This document shows, piece by piece, positions 35,341 to 47,884 of a stretch of DNA of 64,000 nt. Source of the DNA: Rheum nobile (taxonomy: Eukaryota; Streptophyta; Magnoliopsida; Caryophyllales; Polygonaceae); contig WOAB01000226.1 in assembly GCA_027886185.1 (NCBI GenBank), positions 1,736,001-1,800,000 of the forward strand, written 5' to 3'. A program made the position numbers and the translations under genes. The notes below the pieces were generated by a model that was given only the letters and a program-made list of their open reading frames with translations, made no database searches and was not told the DNA's origin. The stretch's first letter is position 1; every line of letters starts with the position of its first letter.

Positions 35341-35701
35341 ATCATCGAAAAGATTAAGTACTAGTTAAGAGTAGGATGTCCAAGTGAATGTACAATTACA
35401 TCAAACCCATAGCAGAAACATAATGGAAACTTTAAGGCAAAAAACAGATTGATCATTGGAACGAAATCAAAAGATAATCATTAGAGCTTAAACTGAACAT
35501 TGTTCAAAGACGGGTAAGACCAACCACAAAACAACATAAACAACAACCAACAAGGACCAACAACAGGACAACAAACGACAAAGATAACAACAAAAGCAAT
35601 CTTAGGAGGGACAACAAGTGGATAGACGAGGGGAGTAGGATCCTAAGGAAAACTACTAGCACGCTGTGGTGGTACAACACTGGGAACCAGAACAAGCGTT
35701 C

Positions 35702-37318
35702 CTATGGCAGAGCAGCGGCCTCTTCGTCTTCAGCTTTGTCGTCAGTTCCTACGTTTTGGCCCGTGGCCTGATGAGCACTGATTGCACCTTGCCAATCCTT
35801 CTGAAGGACTTCTACCAAATCCACAACAGCAGAACTTATGCGCCCCAACTCTTTTACTTGATCATGGAGGGCGACCGGTATGGCAGTCAAGCCTTCCATG
35901 ATTGCCTTTTCAATACGATCCAGAGCAGCAAGGATCGCAGAGGAGTCTAAAGAGGGGTTGAGCTGTGGTCGGGAACTAGAAGGGTCCTGGGAACTCGCAT
36001 TTTCCTTAGGCGGAATTTCTTGAGCTTCAGAAGGGTTGGGCAGTTGTTCCTTAGTCTTCTACTTCCGAACTGTGGTCATGGTAAGACACTTGCTGTAGAC
36101 TGTCTCAGACAGATCGTATGGGTACTGGTGAAGGTTAGAGAGGATATTTTTGATGATATGGGGGAAGGGTAAAGCATGGGAGTCATGAGATGCACAAAAC
36201 TGCATGTGAGCCAACACAATACGAGGGAGATCCAATTGAACACCAGAGAGTACTTTGTCCATATAAATGGCGTATGTGATGAGAACATCGTTCCTGTGCT
36301 CTTGTTTGGGAACCAGATTGCGGGTGATCCAGAAGTGTAACAGCCTGTTTGCGATGGAGAGATCCTTTGTCTCCAAAGATGAAGGGGAGGCGCCGTCGTA
36401 GATTTTCTTGACCACTGCTCCCTTGGATTTGTAGCCCTTTCCCTTGGGCCATCCCTTTTTTTGAGGGAGAATGCCAAACCCAGACCTTGACTCAATCCCT
36501 AGAGCAGACGCAATGAGGTTGGCGGACAGGGGATAGCTGGTTCCCTTCCATATGAGAATGGCTTCGTTACAGGGACAGTTCTCCTTTGCGGGCACAAACT
36601 CCATGGACTGGTAAAACAGACGGACGACCTCATCAGAAGCAGAGAAGGGCTCAGTCAACATCTCGTCCCAGCCTTGAAACTTTAGAAGAGAATGGAGCTC
36701 GTCTAGGGCCTCTCTAAACATTTCCTCATCTTCTTCAGCCAGTTCTTGGGTCCAGAATTCCTTGCCGATTATGAGAGGCTTAAGGATCTTCCTCTTAGAG
36801 AAGAGAGAAGAGACATGACCCAGGGAGGAAGAGGCAGAGAGGGTGGTGATTTTGGCTCTTTTTGTGGATTTGGTTTCTTTTGTGGATTTGGCCTCATAGG
36901 AAACTATAGCTTGGGAGCTCCTCTTTCTTTGTTTCATTCTAGTGGCGACTGAGGGATCAGGGTTAGAGATGGTTTTAGATTTGAGGCTTACTGGTGAGGG
37001 TTGAGGGCTGAGGGGCTCTTGGAGAGACTTGTCAGGCGAGGAGTCATGAGAGCCACCTTCGGAGGCGGATTTGGTGGCCAGAGTGATGGCCATGGCTTTC
37101 TCCTCAGCCTGTTCCTTTGGTGGCTCCTCAAGTTTCTCTTCGGGTTACTCCACTGGTTTCTCCACAGGGTTCTCCACTGCTTTCTCTTTAGGTTGGGATT
37201 TCTGAGAGGAGGTGGCAGAAATGGGCTTAGAAGATGAAGCTACCTTCTTTTCTCGAAAGGCTCTGAGAATGGCAGCCTCTTCCTCATCCAGGATAACATT
37301 AGGGTTTTGGTTGGCCAT
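35702..37318 (-). pseudogene. Sirevirus B envelope-like ORF
   Basis: ATG at 37318 (MANQNPNVILDEEEAAIL), stop TAG at 35702, about 538 codons. It is broken by TAA near 37146 (Gln codon in A) and TAG at 36059. Regions: Lys/Pro/Glu-rich N-terminus, Ser-rich basic stretch (QRKRSSQAIV, STKRAKIT), a globular block of about 250 residues (KILKPLIIGKEFWTQEL ... LHFWITRNLVPKQEHR ... PRIVLAHMQF), then a linker and helical end (DRIEKAIMEGLTAIPVAL). The central block resembles the 'putative plant transposon protein' domain. The ORF is on the sense strand of the element, after pol. Confidence 0.75.
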
Positions 37319-38138
37319 TTTTGAGGATTTAAGGATTTCTATGTTTGAGAGAAGGAGAAGCAGAAGATCAGAGAAATGGCGAGTTGTGGGATAGCTTGGA
37401 TGAACAGGGCCACTCTTTAAAGGCGGTGAGGGCTGAAGAGACCGTTGAAGCAAATCTAGTCGTTGAGAGGATTGGGGAGAATCCGGAGCATTGAAGGCTA
37501 ATTGCAGCTTTTTGGAACGGATCAAAACAATTCAAAACTTGCCCATTCAGAGAAGAGGGGAGCCTACTAACTGATAAGACCGGTCTGAGCTTCTGAGATT
37601 TGCCATAAATAACTTCTGGGAGGTGCCAATCTAGCCGTTGGAGAAGCGTTGCATTTTGGTTCCTTTCTGGCGATATATTCAGCGTGCTAGAGGGATGTAT
37701 GGGAACCTTTGATGTGGGTCAAACATTGGAACCAAAAGATACGTTCCCATACGCGAAATCAGGATATGCCATTTATCGCATTGCACATTAATTCTCAGAG
37801 AGGGTTTAGAGATGGATCATAGAGAATTGAATTGAGCAATGAGGCAAGGGTAGGTCTTAGTACACAATCATCATTTCGGCTTGTATTGTTGGGATAGAAA
37901 TATGATCGGATTGTGACTTTTGGGCCATCAAAGAAATTTGAACAATGAGGAGTTGAAAGAATAATGAGGACCAAAAGGAAACGAACCAGAAAATTTTATT
38001 TAAGCCTTTGTAAGAAACCATTATGACAAGAAGGGTTTATAGCAAAAGATATAACACAAGGATATCAAGACTCAACAAGTTAAATAACTTAAACTAGTCA
38101 ATCAGGGGAACTGGAAGGAATTCTTTAAACTAAGGTAA

Positions 38139-41100
38139 CTACTGAGTAATAGGAATCATTCCTAGTTCCAATCTAAGGTTCTCGAAAGGAACTCTATTCA
38201 ATGCCTTGGTGAAAAAATCTGCAACCTGATCTTCAGTTCTACAAAAATTCATAATGATGTTTCCCTTCTCAACATGATCTCTAAGAAAATGATGTCTTAT
38301 GTCAATATGCTTGGTCCTAGTATGATGCACAGGATTTTTAGAGATGTTTATGGCACTAGTGTTATCACAAAGAATAGTGAGAGGGCCATAAGACATACCA
38401 AAGTCCGCGAGTTGTTGTTTTAGCCAGAGAAGTTGGGAACAGCAGGAGGCGGCTGCAATGTACTCGGATTCTGTGGTGGAGAGGGAGACTGAAACTTGTT
38501 TCTTTGATCCCCATGACACAAGGCAAGGGCCTAGGAACTGTGCCATTCCAGAAGTGCTCTTTCTATCCACCAAATATCCAGCATAATCAGCATCAGTGAA
38601 ACCCATGAGCTCAAAGGGACATTCTTTGGGGTACCAAATGCAGAGATCGTCAGTTCCCTTGAGATATCGAAGTATTCTCTTCACAGCAGCCAAGTGGGTT
38701 TCTCTCGGACAAGATTGGAACCTAGCACACAAGCCAACAGCAAAGACAATGTCTGGTCGACTAGCGGTTAGGTACATGAGTGAGCCTATCATACCTCTAT
38801 AGAGTTTCTCCTCCACTAGAGGACTCGAGTGGTCCTTATCCAGATGGGAAATGGTGGATATGGGAGTGGAGAGAGGCTTGCATGAATCCATTTTGAACTT
38901 CTTCAGTAGTTCCCTGACATACTTTTGTTGGTGGATTTGAATACCATCTTCCTTTTGAGTGATTTGTAATCCGAGAAAGAATGTGAGTTTCCCAATTAAA
39001 CTCATTTCAAATTCACTGCTCATCAAGTCTTTAAACTTGTCTATAAGGGACAGGTTAGTGGAACCAAAAATGATATCATCAACATAGATTTGAACCACTA
39101 AGATGTTACCTTCTTCTTCTAGGATGAAGAGAGTCTTATCAATAACTCCACGCCTGTAGCCATTTGAGAGTAGGAATTGGGCAAGACGATCATACCAAGC
39201 TCTGGGAGCTTGCTTGAGGCCATAGAGTGCCTTGTCTAGAAAGTAGACATGATCTGGATGATCATCATCTTCAAAACCTGGAGGTTGCTTCACATAGACT
39301 TCTTCTTGAAGAATTCCATTGAGGAAGGCCGTCTTTACATCCATTTGGAACAACTTGAACCCTTTGTGTGATGCGAAGGAAATCAACAATCTTATTGCCT
39401 CAATCCTTGCCACTGGAGCATAGGTTTCATCATAGTCGATTCCTTCTCGTTGATTGTATCCTTGAGCTACAAGTCTCGCTTTGTTCTTTATCACAACTCC
39501 TGTATCATCCAGCTTGTTTCTGAAAACCCATATGGTTCCTATGATGTGTTTATCCTTGGGATGAGGAACTAGATGCCATACTTTGTTTCTTTCAAACTGA
39601 TGAAGCTCTTCTTGTATAGCTTGGATCCAGTCCGCGTCCTTCAGTGCCTCACCTATGTTCTTTGGTTCCACAATAGACAGAAAGGCGTTGAAGGCAAAGA
39701 ATGTTAGATGTTCGTACCTGACTGGAGGCTTGACAACTCTTCTTTCTCTGTTGGGGGCTAGAGCATTTGATGTGGAGACATTCTGAGTTGAGCATTCAGC
39801 TTCCTGGTTGGGATCACCTTCTCCATTGAAGATCATGTGGGAAGATGAGTCATTGAGGTCTCCACAGATATTGTCGTCATGCTCATGATTCCCAGAAATG
39901 GATTGTTGTTCATTGTTCATGGGAACTGGTGGAGGAGCCATTGGAGGGTTCCGAGCAGCAGTGCAGGAACTGGGTGGAGTGACATCTTCATCTGGATTTT
40001 CTTGATATGACTTGGGAAACGGGTCTTCAAAGGAATTGGTGGTGTTATGCACAATCTTTCCAAGTGATTTTTCATTAAAAATAACATGAACACTTTCTTC
40101 TACCTTTTTAGTCCTTTTGTTGAAGACTTTGTACGCCTTGCTACCCGAGGCGTATCCAATGAAGATTCCTTCATCACTTCTTGGGTCGAATTTGCCAAGA
40201 TTGTCCTTCCCATTGTTGTGCACAAAGCACTTGCATCCGAACACTCTCAGATGTGAGATGTTGGGAACTCTTCCTCTTAGGAGCTCATAGGGTGTCTTTT
40301 CTGTGATTGGGCGAAGCATGGCTCGATTGATGATGTAGCAAGCTGTGTTGATCGCCTCAGCCCAAAATGATTGAGAGAGTCCACTTGAGATCAGCATAGT
40401 CCGAGCCATGTCTTCCAAAGTTCTGTTCTTCCTTTCCACTACTCCATTTTGTTGAGGAGTGTATGATGCAGAGAAGTTGTGATCAATTCCATGCTCACTG
40501 CAAAAGGTTAGAAATTCTCCATTTTCGAATTCGGTACCATGGTCAGACCGAATAGCATTGAGTGAACAATCAAGAGATTTTTCTAACAAGGGAACCAGAT
40601 CCTTAAAGCGGTCAATAACTTCACTCTTAGATTTAATAAAGATGGTCCAAGTAAAGCGAGAGAAGTCATCGACAAGAACAAAGATATACTTGTTCCCTCC
40701 TAGGCTCTGAACTCTCATGGGTCCACACAGATCCATGTGGATGAGTTCAAGAGGCCTTGAGGTGCTTACCATGTTTTTGGACATGAAGGAACTACGAGCT
40801 TGTTTCCCTTTTACACAGTCAGAGCACAGTTCCTTAGATGTGCCACTTAGCTTTGGCAGCCCTCTTACTAGCTCCTTTGAGTGTAGCTTTTGAATCAGCT
40901 TGGTGCTAGCATGACCGAGGCGTTGATGCCATAAATCAGCTTGGTCATTCACAGTTGAGAGACAAAGTTTCTCCTTGGGAACAAAGGATGGATCAATTAT
41001 GTAGACATTGTTGAATCTTTTCCCTTTTAGGATGATTTGTCCCGAGGAGTCAAGGACTGAACATTCGTTTGATCTGAATCTAACTTCATTGTCTCCTTGA

Positions 41101-41351
41101 TCACACAGCTGTGACACACTTATTAGGTCAAAACCAAGATTATCAACAAGGTGAACTTTGTTTACCTGAATGTGATCGTTGAGTTTCACAGTTCCTATTC
41201 CACAGATTTTCCCTTTGCTTTTGTCTCCAAAGGATATGTTCCCTCCTTGGAGAGGTTGAAGAGAGGTCATTTGATTTCTTCTTCCAGTCATATGGCATGA
41301 GCACCCACTGTCGATGTACCATAGTTGAGGTTGCCTCTCTTCTTTCTGCAC
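38139..41351 (-). CDS. Sirevirus B pol, uninterrupted (1070 residues)
   Basis: A single open frame on the minus strand, in phase with gag and separated from it only by TAG at 41361. Domains in order: protease ([14 protein letters not shown], near residue 10), GAG-pre-integrase with HHCC residues ([10 protein letters not shown] ... CSDCVKGKQ), integrase core (D in HMDLCGP, D in RSDHGTEF, E in NGVVERKNR), reverse transcriptase ([31 protein letters not shown]) and RNase H ([30 protein letters not shown]). It ends at GMIPITQ and TGA... in the usual place for copia pol. There is no internal stop, although its gag and third ORF are damaged. Confidence 0.93.
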   Translation of the reverse strand: MQKEERQPQLWYIDSGCSCHMTGRRNQMTSLQPLQGGNISFGDKSKGKICGIGTVKLNDHIQVNKVHLVDNLGFDLISVSQLCDQGDNEVRFRSNECSVLDSSGQIILKGKRFNNVYIIDPSFVPKEKLCLSTVNDQADLWHQRLGHASTKLIQKLHSKELVRGLPKLSGTSKELCSDCVKGKQARSSFMSKNMVSTSRPLELIHMDLCGPMRVQSLGGNKYIFVLVDDFSRFTWTIFIKSKSEVIDRFKDLVPLLEKSLDCSLNAIRSDHGTEFENGEFLTFCSEHGIDHNFSASYTPQQNGVVERKNRTLEDMARTMLISSGLSQSFWAEAINTACYIINRAMLRPITEKTPYELLRGRVPNISHLRVFGCKCFVHNNGKDNLGKFDPRSDEGIFIGYASGSKAYKVFNKRTKKVEESVHVIFNEKSLGKIVHNTTNSFEDPFPKSYQENPDEDVTPPSSCTAARNPPMAPPPVPMNNEQQSISGNHEHDDNICGDLNDSSSHMIFNGEGDPNQEAECSTQNVSTSNALAPNRERRVVKPPVRYEHLTFFAFNAFLSIVEPKNIGEALKDADWIQAIQEELHQFERNKVWHLVPHPKDKHIIGTIWVFRNKLDDTGVVIKNKARLVAQGYNQREGIDYDETYAPVARIEAIRLLISFASHKGFKLFQMDVKTAFLNGILQEEVYVKQPPGFEDDDHPDHVYFLDKALYGLKQAPRAWYDRLAQFLLSNGYRRGVIDKTLFILEEEGNILVVQIYVDDIIFGSTNLSLIDKFKDLMSSEFEMSLIGKLTFFLGLQITQKEDGIQIHQQKYVRELLKKFKMDSCKPLSTPISTISHLDKDHSSPLVEEKLYRGMIGSLMYLTASRPDIVFAVGLCARFQSCPRETHLAAVKRILRYLKGTDDLCIWYPKECPFELMGFTDADYAGYLVDRKSTSGMAQFLGPCLVSWGSKKQVSVSLSTTESEYIAAASCCSQLLWLKQQLADFGMSYGPLTILCDNTSAINISKNPVHHTRTKHIDIRHHFLRDHVEKGNIIMNFCRTEDQVADFFTKALNRVPFENLRLELGMIPITQ

Positions 41352-41360
41352 ATAAGGGAA

Positions 41361-43402
41361 CTAAGATTTCTGAACCCAGCGAAGCTTGGCTTTACTGGGG
41401 GGATTAGCATTGTGAGTCTGTGAATAACCAGGGAACTGGTTCCTTTCATGGTAATGAGTACTTTTCTCCTTTTCAAAGTTCCTTTTCTTAGCATAATCAG
41501 TGTTGTAATGACCATTCTTACCACAGTAGGTACACAAACGATTGTAAACAACATGTCTATATTTTCCTTTTCCTGGCCTAAAAGGTTTTTTAGTTTTCCT
41601 TTTGTTAAAATCAACATTGTTTCTAACCTTGCTATGGGCCATGTCAATATATCTTTTGTGAGCAAAGGAATTGGTGAACCATTGGTTTTCAGGAACCATC
41701 TTTTCTTTTCCCTTTGGTTCCTTCTTAGGACTTTGAGAGCCTTCATTGAGACGTTTGGCAACCTCAGCCTTGTTCTCAAGGACCATGATCTTCTCTAATA
41801 GGAATTGATTCCTATCACGAGAAGTGGCAAGAGCAATACTGAGATTCTCATTCATCTCAACAAGTTCTCGCCTAGCCTTTTCTTCTTCAGCATCATTGTT
41901 CCCTTTATTATTGACATATCCTATTCCATGGCGTTGTCTCACAAAAACAGTTTGATTTATCGTTTTTTCATTAATGGAATTAGTGAAAATGTCTAACCTA
42001 TCAATTATGGATTGAAGCATGTCATTTCCAGGTGGGTTAGCATGCAAGGGAACTTTGATAGAATCTATGCTAGTTTCATCACAAGATTTGCAAGTTTTAA
42101 GGTGACTAGCATGCACATTCCTAATATCAATGAGTTTGGAGTGAGTTTCAGCTAGGTCTTTCTCAGTTTCATCAAGTTTCTTACTCCAAACAGAATTCTC
42201 AACAGGCAAGCAAGCAATTTCATCTTCACAATCATCTAGTTTTTGTTGAAGGGAACTGGTTTCCTTTCCTTTCCTAGTTTCTTTATGATCTTAAGAAGTT
42301 GTTTCTTATCACAATCAACTAGGGATTTTAAGAGATCGTCAGAAGTTACCTCAAGGTCTTCTGAGTCGCTTGAGTCTCCTTTTTCCATGAGACATCTTCC
42401 TCCAGAGAAGCCACTGAGATCCAGTTCCTCATTTGAGTCTTCTCCCCATGAGGCTACGAGAGCCTTCTTTCTCTGAGGTCTTTCTTCTTCCTTTGAGTCT
42501 TCCTTGTTGGGACAATTCTTAGCGTAGTGTCCATTTTCCTTGCACTCGTAACAGGAGACTTCTTTGAGATCTCTTCTAGGTCCATTGTGGGAGGAACTGC
42601 CCTTTTGGAACCTTCCCTTCACAAAGAATTTTTTGATGTTCTTTGTGAAGAGGGTCGTAAGTTCGTCCTCCTCTTCTTCTAAGTCTGAGTTCTCTTCCTC
42701 CATCTCGAGCCTAGAGAAGGCTTTGGAGATCTTGAGGGCAATTCCTTTCTCCAGTTTCTTGTCGGCATTGGCCTTGGTGTGCTCTCCTTCTTCAACCTCC
42801 AGTTTCCCTATGACTTGGGTCAAGGGAAGGGATTGGATGCCTGGAGTGTTCTTCATGATTCCCTTGAGAAGGGTGAACTTGGAGTTGAGTCCATTGATGA
42901 CCACTAGGGACTTGGAAACTTCATCTAGATCGACTCTCGTCGCTGTCAACTTTCCAATCAATCTGTTGAAGCGGGAGTAGTACTCTGAGATGGTCTCAGT
43001 TTCCATCATTTTGAAGGTGTGGTATTCTCCTTCCAAAGCAAATTTTCTGCTTTGCTTTAGTTCCTCACTTCCTTCATGCATCTCCTTGAGAGCTTTCCAC
43101 ATCTCCTTCGCTGTCTTGATGCCTATGACCTTGTCTATGTCTTCTCTGTCCAATCCATTGAGGATGAACTGTATGGCCTTGGCATTCTTCTCCATGATGA
43201 CATAGTGTTCTGGTTTCCAATCTTCTTCCTTCATGGTAAGATCGACATAGCCATCTCCATTTTCGACTATCCTCCAGCATTGGTAGTCGTTGGTCTTGAT
43301 GTGGCTTTCCATGCACTTTTCCCACCATGTTTCTTCTCCTTTCTTTCGGAGATGTGGCTTGTTGGTGGAGATTTCGAGCTCAAACTTGCTTGGTTGAGAC
43401 AT
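41361..43402 (-). pseudogene. Sirevirus B gag, frameshifted
   Basis: ATG at 43402 (MSQPSKFELEIST). Gag core with EYYSRFNRLIGKL, acidic segment, intact CCHC knuckle CYECKENGHYAKNC, then coiled coil. A 5-base tandem duplication in GGAAAGGAAAGG near 42270 shifts the frame. The remaining gag continues 42209-41361 with LAETHSKLIDIRNVHA and CKSCDET, a basic region, CTYCGKNGHYNTDY and TAG at 41361. Confidence 0.9.
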
Positions 43403-43438
43403 GATCTGCAAACTTAACAAAGATCTAGAGCTTTTCCT

Positions 43439-43450
43439 GCTCTGATACCA
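43439..43450 (-). other. Primer-binding site of Sirevirus B
   Basis: TGGTATCAGAGC on the minus strand, two bases inside the 5' LTR; initiator methionine tRNA type. Confidence 0.9.
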
Positions 43451-43452
43451 AT

Positions 43453-44562
43453 TGTAGGATCGTGATTGTTAGATGAAAACTTAAGGAACTTAGAATATCA
43501 ATTCTCAGTTCCTTTCGCAGCGGAAATAAACAATCAAACAAATGATCAGTTCCTTATAGTGGAAACCTTTGATTGCCAACTAGCAATCCAGGATAAAAAC
43601 CACTACCTTTCTTTCGAAAGGATTTCAAAGTCTACTTCTTGATTTCTTATCTCTTTTGGTTACAGCTTATCCTAGGAACGAACACACAGTTCCTTTGCCT
43701 TACACACAGTTAGACAATCCTATATAACTTAACACAATCAATAATCAATCCAAGAAACAGACTTTCACACCTAGGAACTATCACTTACAGTCATAGGAAC
43801 TTAGCACTCAGCTCTTCTTCCTTGACTGGTTCCTCTTGATCTCGGTTTGCTTTGATGATCTTGTTTGGAGGTTCACACTAGATATTTGCTAATGAGTGTG
43901 AGTCGTGTTTCAGTTCTTGAAGATAACCCTTGGGTTAGTCTTCCTTTTATAGAGGATTCTTCGCAGCTCGATCCTCTATGGGTTCCCATAGATTGAGCTT
44001 GCCCTAGGATGAGTGATTCTCCTTGATCCACATTGTTCTTGGCATGTGCAAACAACCTAGGCAGCTCAGAATCTCTCTTGGTTGGTCAACTTCCTCAGAC
44101 GAGCCTTGCTATGTCATTGTCCAAATACTTTCGTCCGAGGTTGAACAAGCTGGCCGCTTGGGAACTGTCTTCTGGACAGCGACGTCTCTATGTCCTGTCG
44201 CTTTCACCTTCTATGTCCGAGGTTGAGCGTTTCTGGGTATATTGTTGTTTTGCTCTGGGTATTGGCAGGCTTTTGGAAGCTTCGGATAAGTCGATTTTAA
44301 CACCTTTTGTCCGAGGTTGTGTGTCCCCAGATTTCTCGATTTCTGGGCACACCTGGGTTCCTCTGGTTTCCTTCATCTGTCTTGTTCCTTTGGTTCCCTT
44401 GTAATGTTTGGCTTTCTTGCCTTCGGTATATTCCTGTGGTTTCTTAAAATACATCTTTGAGATAAAACATTAGTATCATAATATTTGTCATCGTCAAAAG
44501 TAGATAAACTGAGGAAAGGAACTCTCAGTGGAACCTAAGTTCCAGATTTCCGTTTCCTAACA
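43453..44562 (-). repeat. 5' LTR of Sirevirus B
   Basis: 1110 bp, TG...CA, partner of the split 3' LTR. On the minus strand a TATA-like CTATAAAAGG lies near 43945. The flank CAATG follows at 44563-44567. Confidence 0.92.
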
Positions 44563-47481
44563 CAATGTATGTCTGCTTCCACGTTTTGAGCCATGATAAT
44601 GAAGGAAAACATGAAGTAGTCATAGTCTCAGCTCCAATTTAATCTCATAGTGGCCCACTTCTATCTTCGGGAGCTGCGTGACTTCGTTGGTGTCCTGAGG
44701 CTGACTCCCACTCTCGGTCGGCACTCCCTTAATTGACTTGCTTCCTCGGAGGCGTCCTCGAAGTCGCGGGGGATTCTTGCTCTTCCGAGTACTCGTCCAT
44801 GTTATGCTTAACCAAGCTCCGTTCCCTCTTTGTGGAGTATTTGCTGCATGTGGCTCCCTTCGGCCTACCTTTTAAAACGCCTTCTTTAGGCTCCTTCAAC
44901 GAAGATCGCCACGGGTATTTCAAGTCCATGAACAACGATAAGACTTGATATACATGGTCATCAAACATTACTTCGTCTTTGTAATCCCGTTGCATCTCCC
45001 TAAAATTCACATGATGCACCGGAGGGGTATCGTGCCACCATCTATCTCCTTCGTAGTGTCTGAATCCCTTTCTCACTTCACTTGTTTCCAAAAGCATTGT
45101 ATCTCACTCAGCAGATCGGAGTGTTCGTAATCATGACAATTCCAATTCTATGGAAGCACAGAATCCCAAAGCATGTTCTCCACCAATGATCATTGTAAAG
45201 TTTTGGGATCTTTTCATCCAGTATAAAATTATACATATCCAAAAGTATCTTCAAGCACTTCTCTGTCACTTTGTAGAATAGAGGAGAAAATAAGGCCCTT
45301 ATTTGGGTTGGAAGGTCATGCACCTCCGTTCGAACTTTTGTACATGACATCTCCATTGTTTCTCTAACCCTTTCACACTGGGACTCCAAGGCATAGTGGA
45401 TCCTCTCAACAAATGAGTTGAAACCGTATCGAGAAGATTCCAAAATACCTTTCAAGTTTTTGTGTATACCCTCAACCCTATAAAAAAAACAAAACGTTAT
45501 AAACTAACTTTTGCAATAATATTAAACATACAGATTAGAGTATAAGGTTACCTATTTATGGTTGGGGTGAAGAAATGAAGATGAACGTCGGTCCAAGCTC
45601 TAACTATATTCGCCTTGTAAGGATTGAGCCACGTCCTCTCCACGTATCCAAAAACGCCATCGTGCCATGATTCTCTCAACAGTTGGAGTCTCATTTTGTA
45701 GGTATCTTCCGTGCTTGACAAAAACAACCCCCAACATTAACCAGCACAAGTGTCGGCGTTATCCTTGATCTTGGTGACGGCGAGAGCATATGATTCGATA
45801 TTGTATTTAATGTGCACCCAACACAAAAGGTGTTTCACCTTGTCTTTGAAAACTTGACCGATTGCATTGATGAGAGAGGTTTCTTTGTCGGTCACTATGG
45901 TCGTTGGCTTTTCTCCCACATATGTATATAGTTGCTCCAGACTTTTCATGATAAAAACGTAATGAGATATTTTCTCCTCCTTAGTAAATGCACAGGCAAT
46001 GTTGAACGTCTTGCCGGTGGAGGAACCAACAATCTCAACCAAATCCATGACATGCCTGTACATATATCAAATCTTAATATGATTGCATAAATAACAAAAA
46101 TTATGACATATTAAAATTCATTAAACATGCACCTATTAGTCTTGTATGTGTTGTCAACAACAACGACGTATGGGAATAGCTTCAGCAGGTGCAGTGACTT
46201 TGGGTTGGCAAAGAATAAGATATTCACTTCATCAGTTTGCTTATCCCTCCTATGATACACTTTGTACCTTTGTTTTACCAGGAATGTTAGCGCCCATTGG
46301 GTTACCGTCAATTCTCCACGATCCTTGAATTGAATCTTCTGCCAACAGTTGTTGATTTGTTTGATGGATGTCACATTTTCGGGGAATTGGTTCTGAAGCT
46401 CATAAATAAATCACCTTGGCATCAATCTCATAGCGGTCCACCTCGTAACAATGGCCTTCTGGTCTGGGTTCATTCGACCTATATATGCATGCCCAAGGAA
46501 ACTAGTAGGAAGGTCATGGTTGTGGTGTTTGTTAATGACACTATGCTCCCCCCATCTTTCTATCCCTGTTTCTGAACTATACTCACCCTAAACCCAGCCA
46601 CCAGAAATGGACAGTTGTACTTCTTTGTGTTGGTTCACATCCCCTCAATGTTCTTAGGTTTATAATTACGGAATCGCTCGCAAATCAACTTCACCCTTCT
46701 ATGATTTGAGCTTTGAATGACAAAAAACATCATCAATTCTCGACCCTTTTGTTTAACTCATTTAATCATTTCCTTCTGATTATCCTACACCAAGTCTACG
46801 AAAAAGTTCTCTAAGGGTAATCTCTCGTGTGTACCTATTTACAATATGTTTCATTGTTTAGATAAACTATACAATGATTCCTCCTTACACTATATACATT
46901 CAATTAAGTAAATATCTACTTAAAAGTCATAACGAAATAGCTATACTAAGTATATAAAAAATAACTACATCATATAATTATAATAGCTACACCAAGTATA
47001 TATAAATGATCTACATAATTTAATAGTTACACCAAGTAAATAAAAATGAACTACATGATCTACATAATTTAATAATTACACTAAGTATATAAAAATGATC
47101 TACATAATTTAATAATTACACTAATTTAATAGACGCGCTAAGCCTAATGAAATAAACTACATAATGAAATAGCTACACTAAGTTATGAAAATGAACTACA
47201 TCATATAATAAAACACATAAAATTAAACTACATAATGTAATAGCTACACTAAGTATATGAAAAGGAACCACATCATATAATTAAAAAACAAAAAAAAATA
47301 TACTATATAAATTAATAGCTATACTAAGTATAGAAAAATAAACTATATAATTTAATAGCTACACTAATGTATCATTTAATTAAAAACGAAAACTATAATA
47401 ATTTCAAATAATACATACCTCTTCAATTTTAATATTATCAGCATATTCTCCTTGTACGGAGACTCCATCATTCTTTGACAT
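44563..47481 (-). pseudogene. Mutator-like (MULE) transposase gene, FAR1-type, N-terminal part
   Basis: A first exon at 47481-47419 (21 codons, donor GTATGT) is followed by an AT-rich intron to about 46840. Then comes a FAR1-like region (LICERFRNYKP, TKKYNCPFLVAGF), broken by stops and a frameshift. The transposase core is 46374-45737: VVVVDNTYKTNR carries the first Asp, TIVTDKETSLINAI the second, CWVHIKYN the CxxH end. An in-frame GT-AG intron lies near 46133-46054. Exons 45736-45552 (ESWHDGVFGYVERTWLN) and about 45485-45108 complete the core. The frame from 45097 leads to an OTU protease domain cut by Sirevirus B at 44562. Transposases of this group cut the element's ends; this copy is dead. 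Confidence 0.85.
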
Positions 47482-47551
47482 TTTTTTACTTTCAAAATGC
47501 TTTTGAGAGGGTTTAGATGAAAGTGTGAATTTTTTTGATGTGAATTTGAGT

Positions 47552-47560
47552 TTTATAGCC
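47552..47560 (-). promoter_or_regulatory. Likely TATA box of the MULE gene
   Basis: CTATAAAAC on the minus strand lies about 75 bp upstream of the ATG at 47481 and downstream of the palindromic end region. Position and sequence fit a plant core promoter. Confidence 0.45.
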
Positions 47561-47585
47561 AAATTTTCAAGTTTACCATTACTAT

Positions 47586-47645
47586 TCCAACGGTCGGATT
47601 TTCGAACGTTGGAATGGAACACGGAGTCACGCTCGTGAGCGTGAC
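47586..47645. repeat. Two adjacent palindromes upstream of the MULE gene
   Basis: TTCCAACG...CGTTGGAA at about 47585-47614, and GTCACGCTC-GT-GAGCGTGAC at 47626-47645 with perfect 9-bp arms. More CACGC/GCGTG strings follow up to 47880. The GTCACGC word also forms the core of the palindrome at 11259-11378, on the other side of the transposase-OTU gene, so both may belong to the ends of the same element. Confidence 0.75.
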
Positions 47646-47884
47646 TGTTCACCAATTCAACGGTCGAAAACCTGACCATTGGTGGTGACACAGGGTCATG
47701 CACAAGCGTTGCATGAGCGGGACTCTATGTTCGTTTTTTGGACAAAAGTCCCGCTCCCGAGTTGCGTTACGTGTTTTTTTTTTGTTTTTTTTTCAGATAC
47801 CCGTATCACTATTAAATGAGGTCACGCTTACGTGTTACATAAACGTGAGTCGGGTCATGCTCCCGCTTTCTACATGCGTGACTA

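Larger units (their letters stand above)
12320..44562 (-). mobile_element. Sirevirus B (Ty1/copia), with nested insertions
   Basis: A complete Ty1/copia element on the minus strand. The 5' LTR is 43453-44562 (1110 bp). The 3' LTR is split into 12320-12596 and 34249-35081, together also 1110 bp after removing the duplicated target. The target duplication is CAATG at 12315-12319 and 44563-44567. The internal order on the minus strand is PBS, gag, pol and envelope-like ORF, then a cluster of polypurine tracts and the 3' LTR. The large gag, the extra ORF after pol and multiple PPTs are Sirevirus traits. Its 3' LTR was later split by Sirevirus A. Confidence 0.9.
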
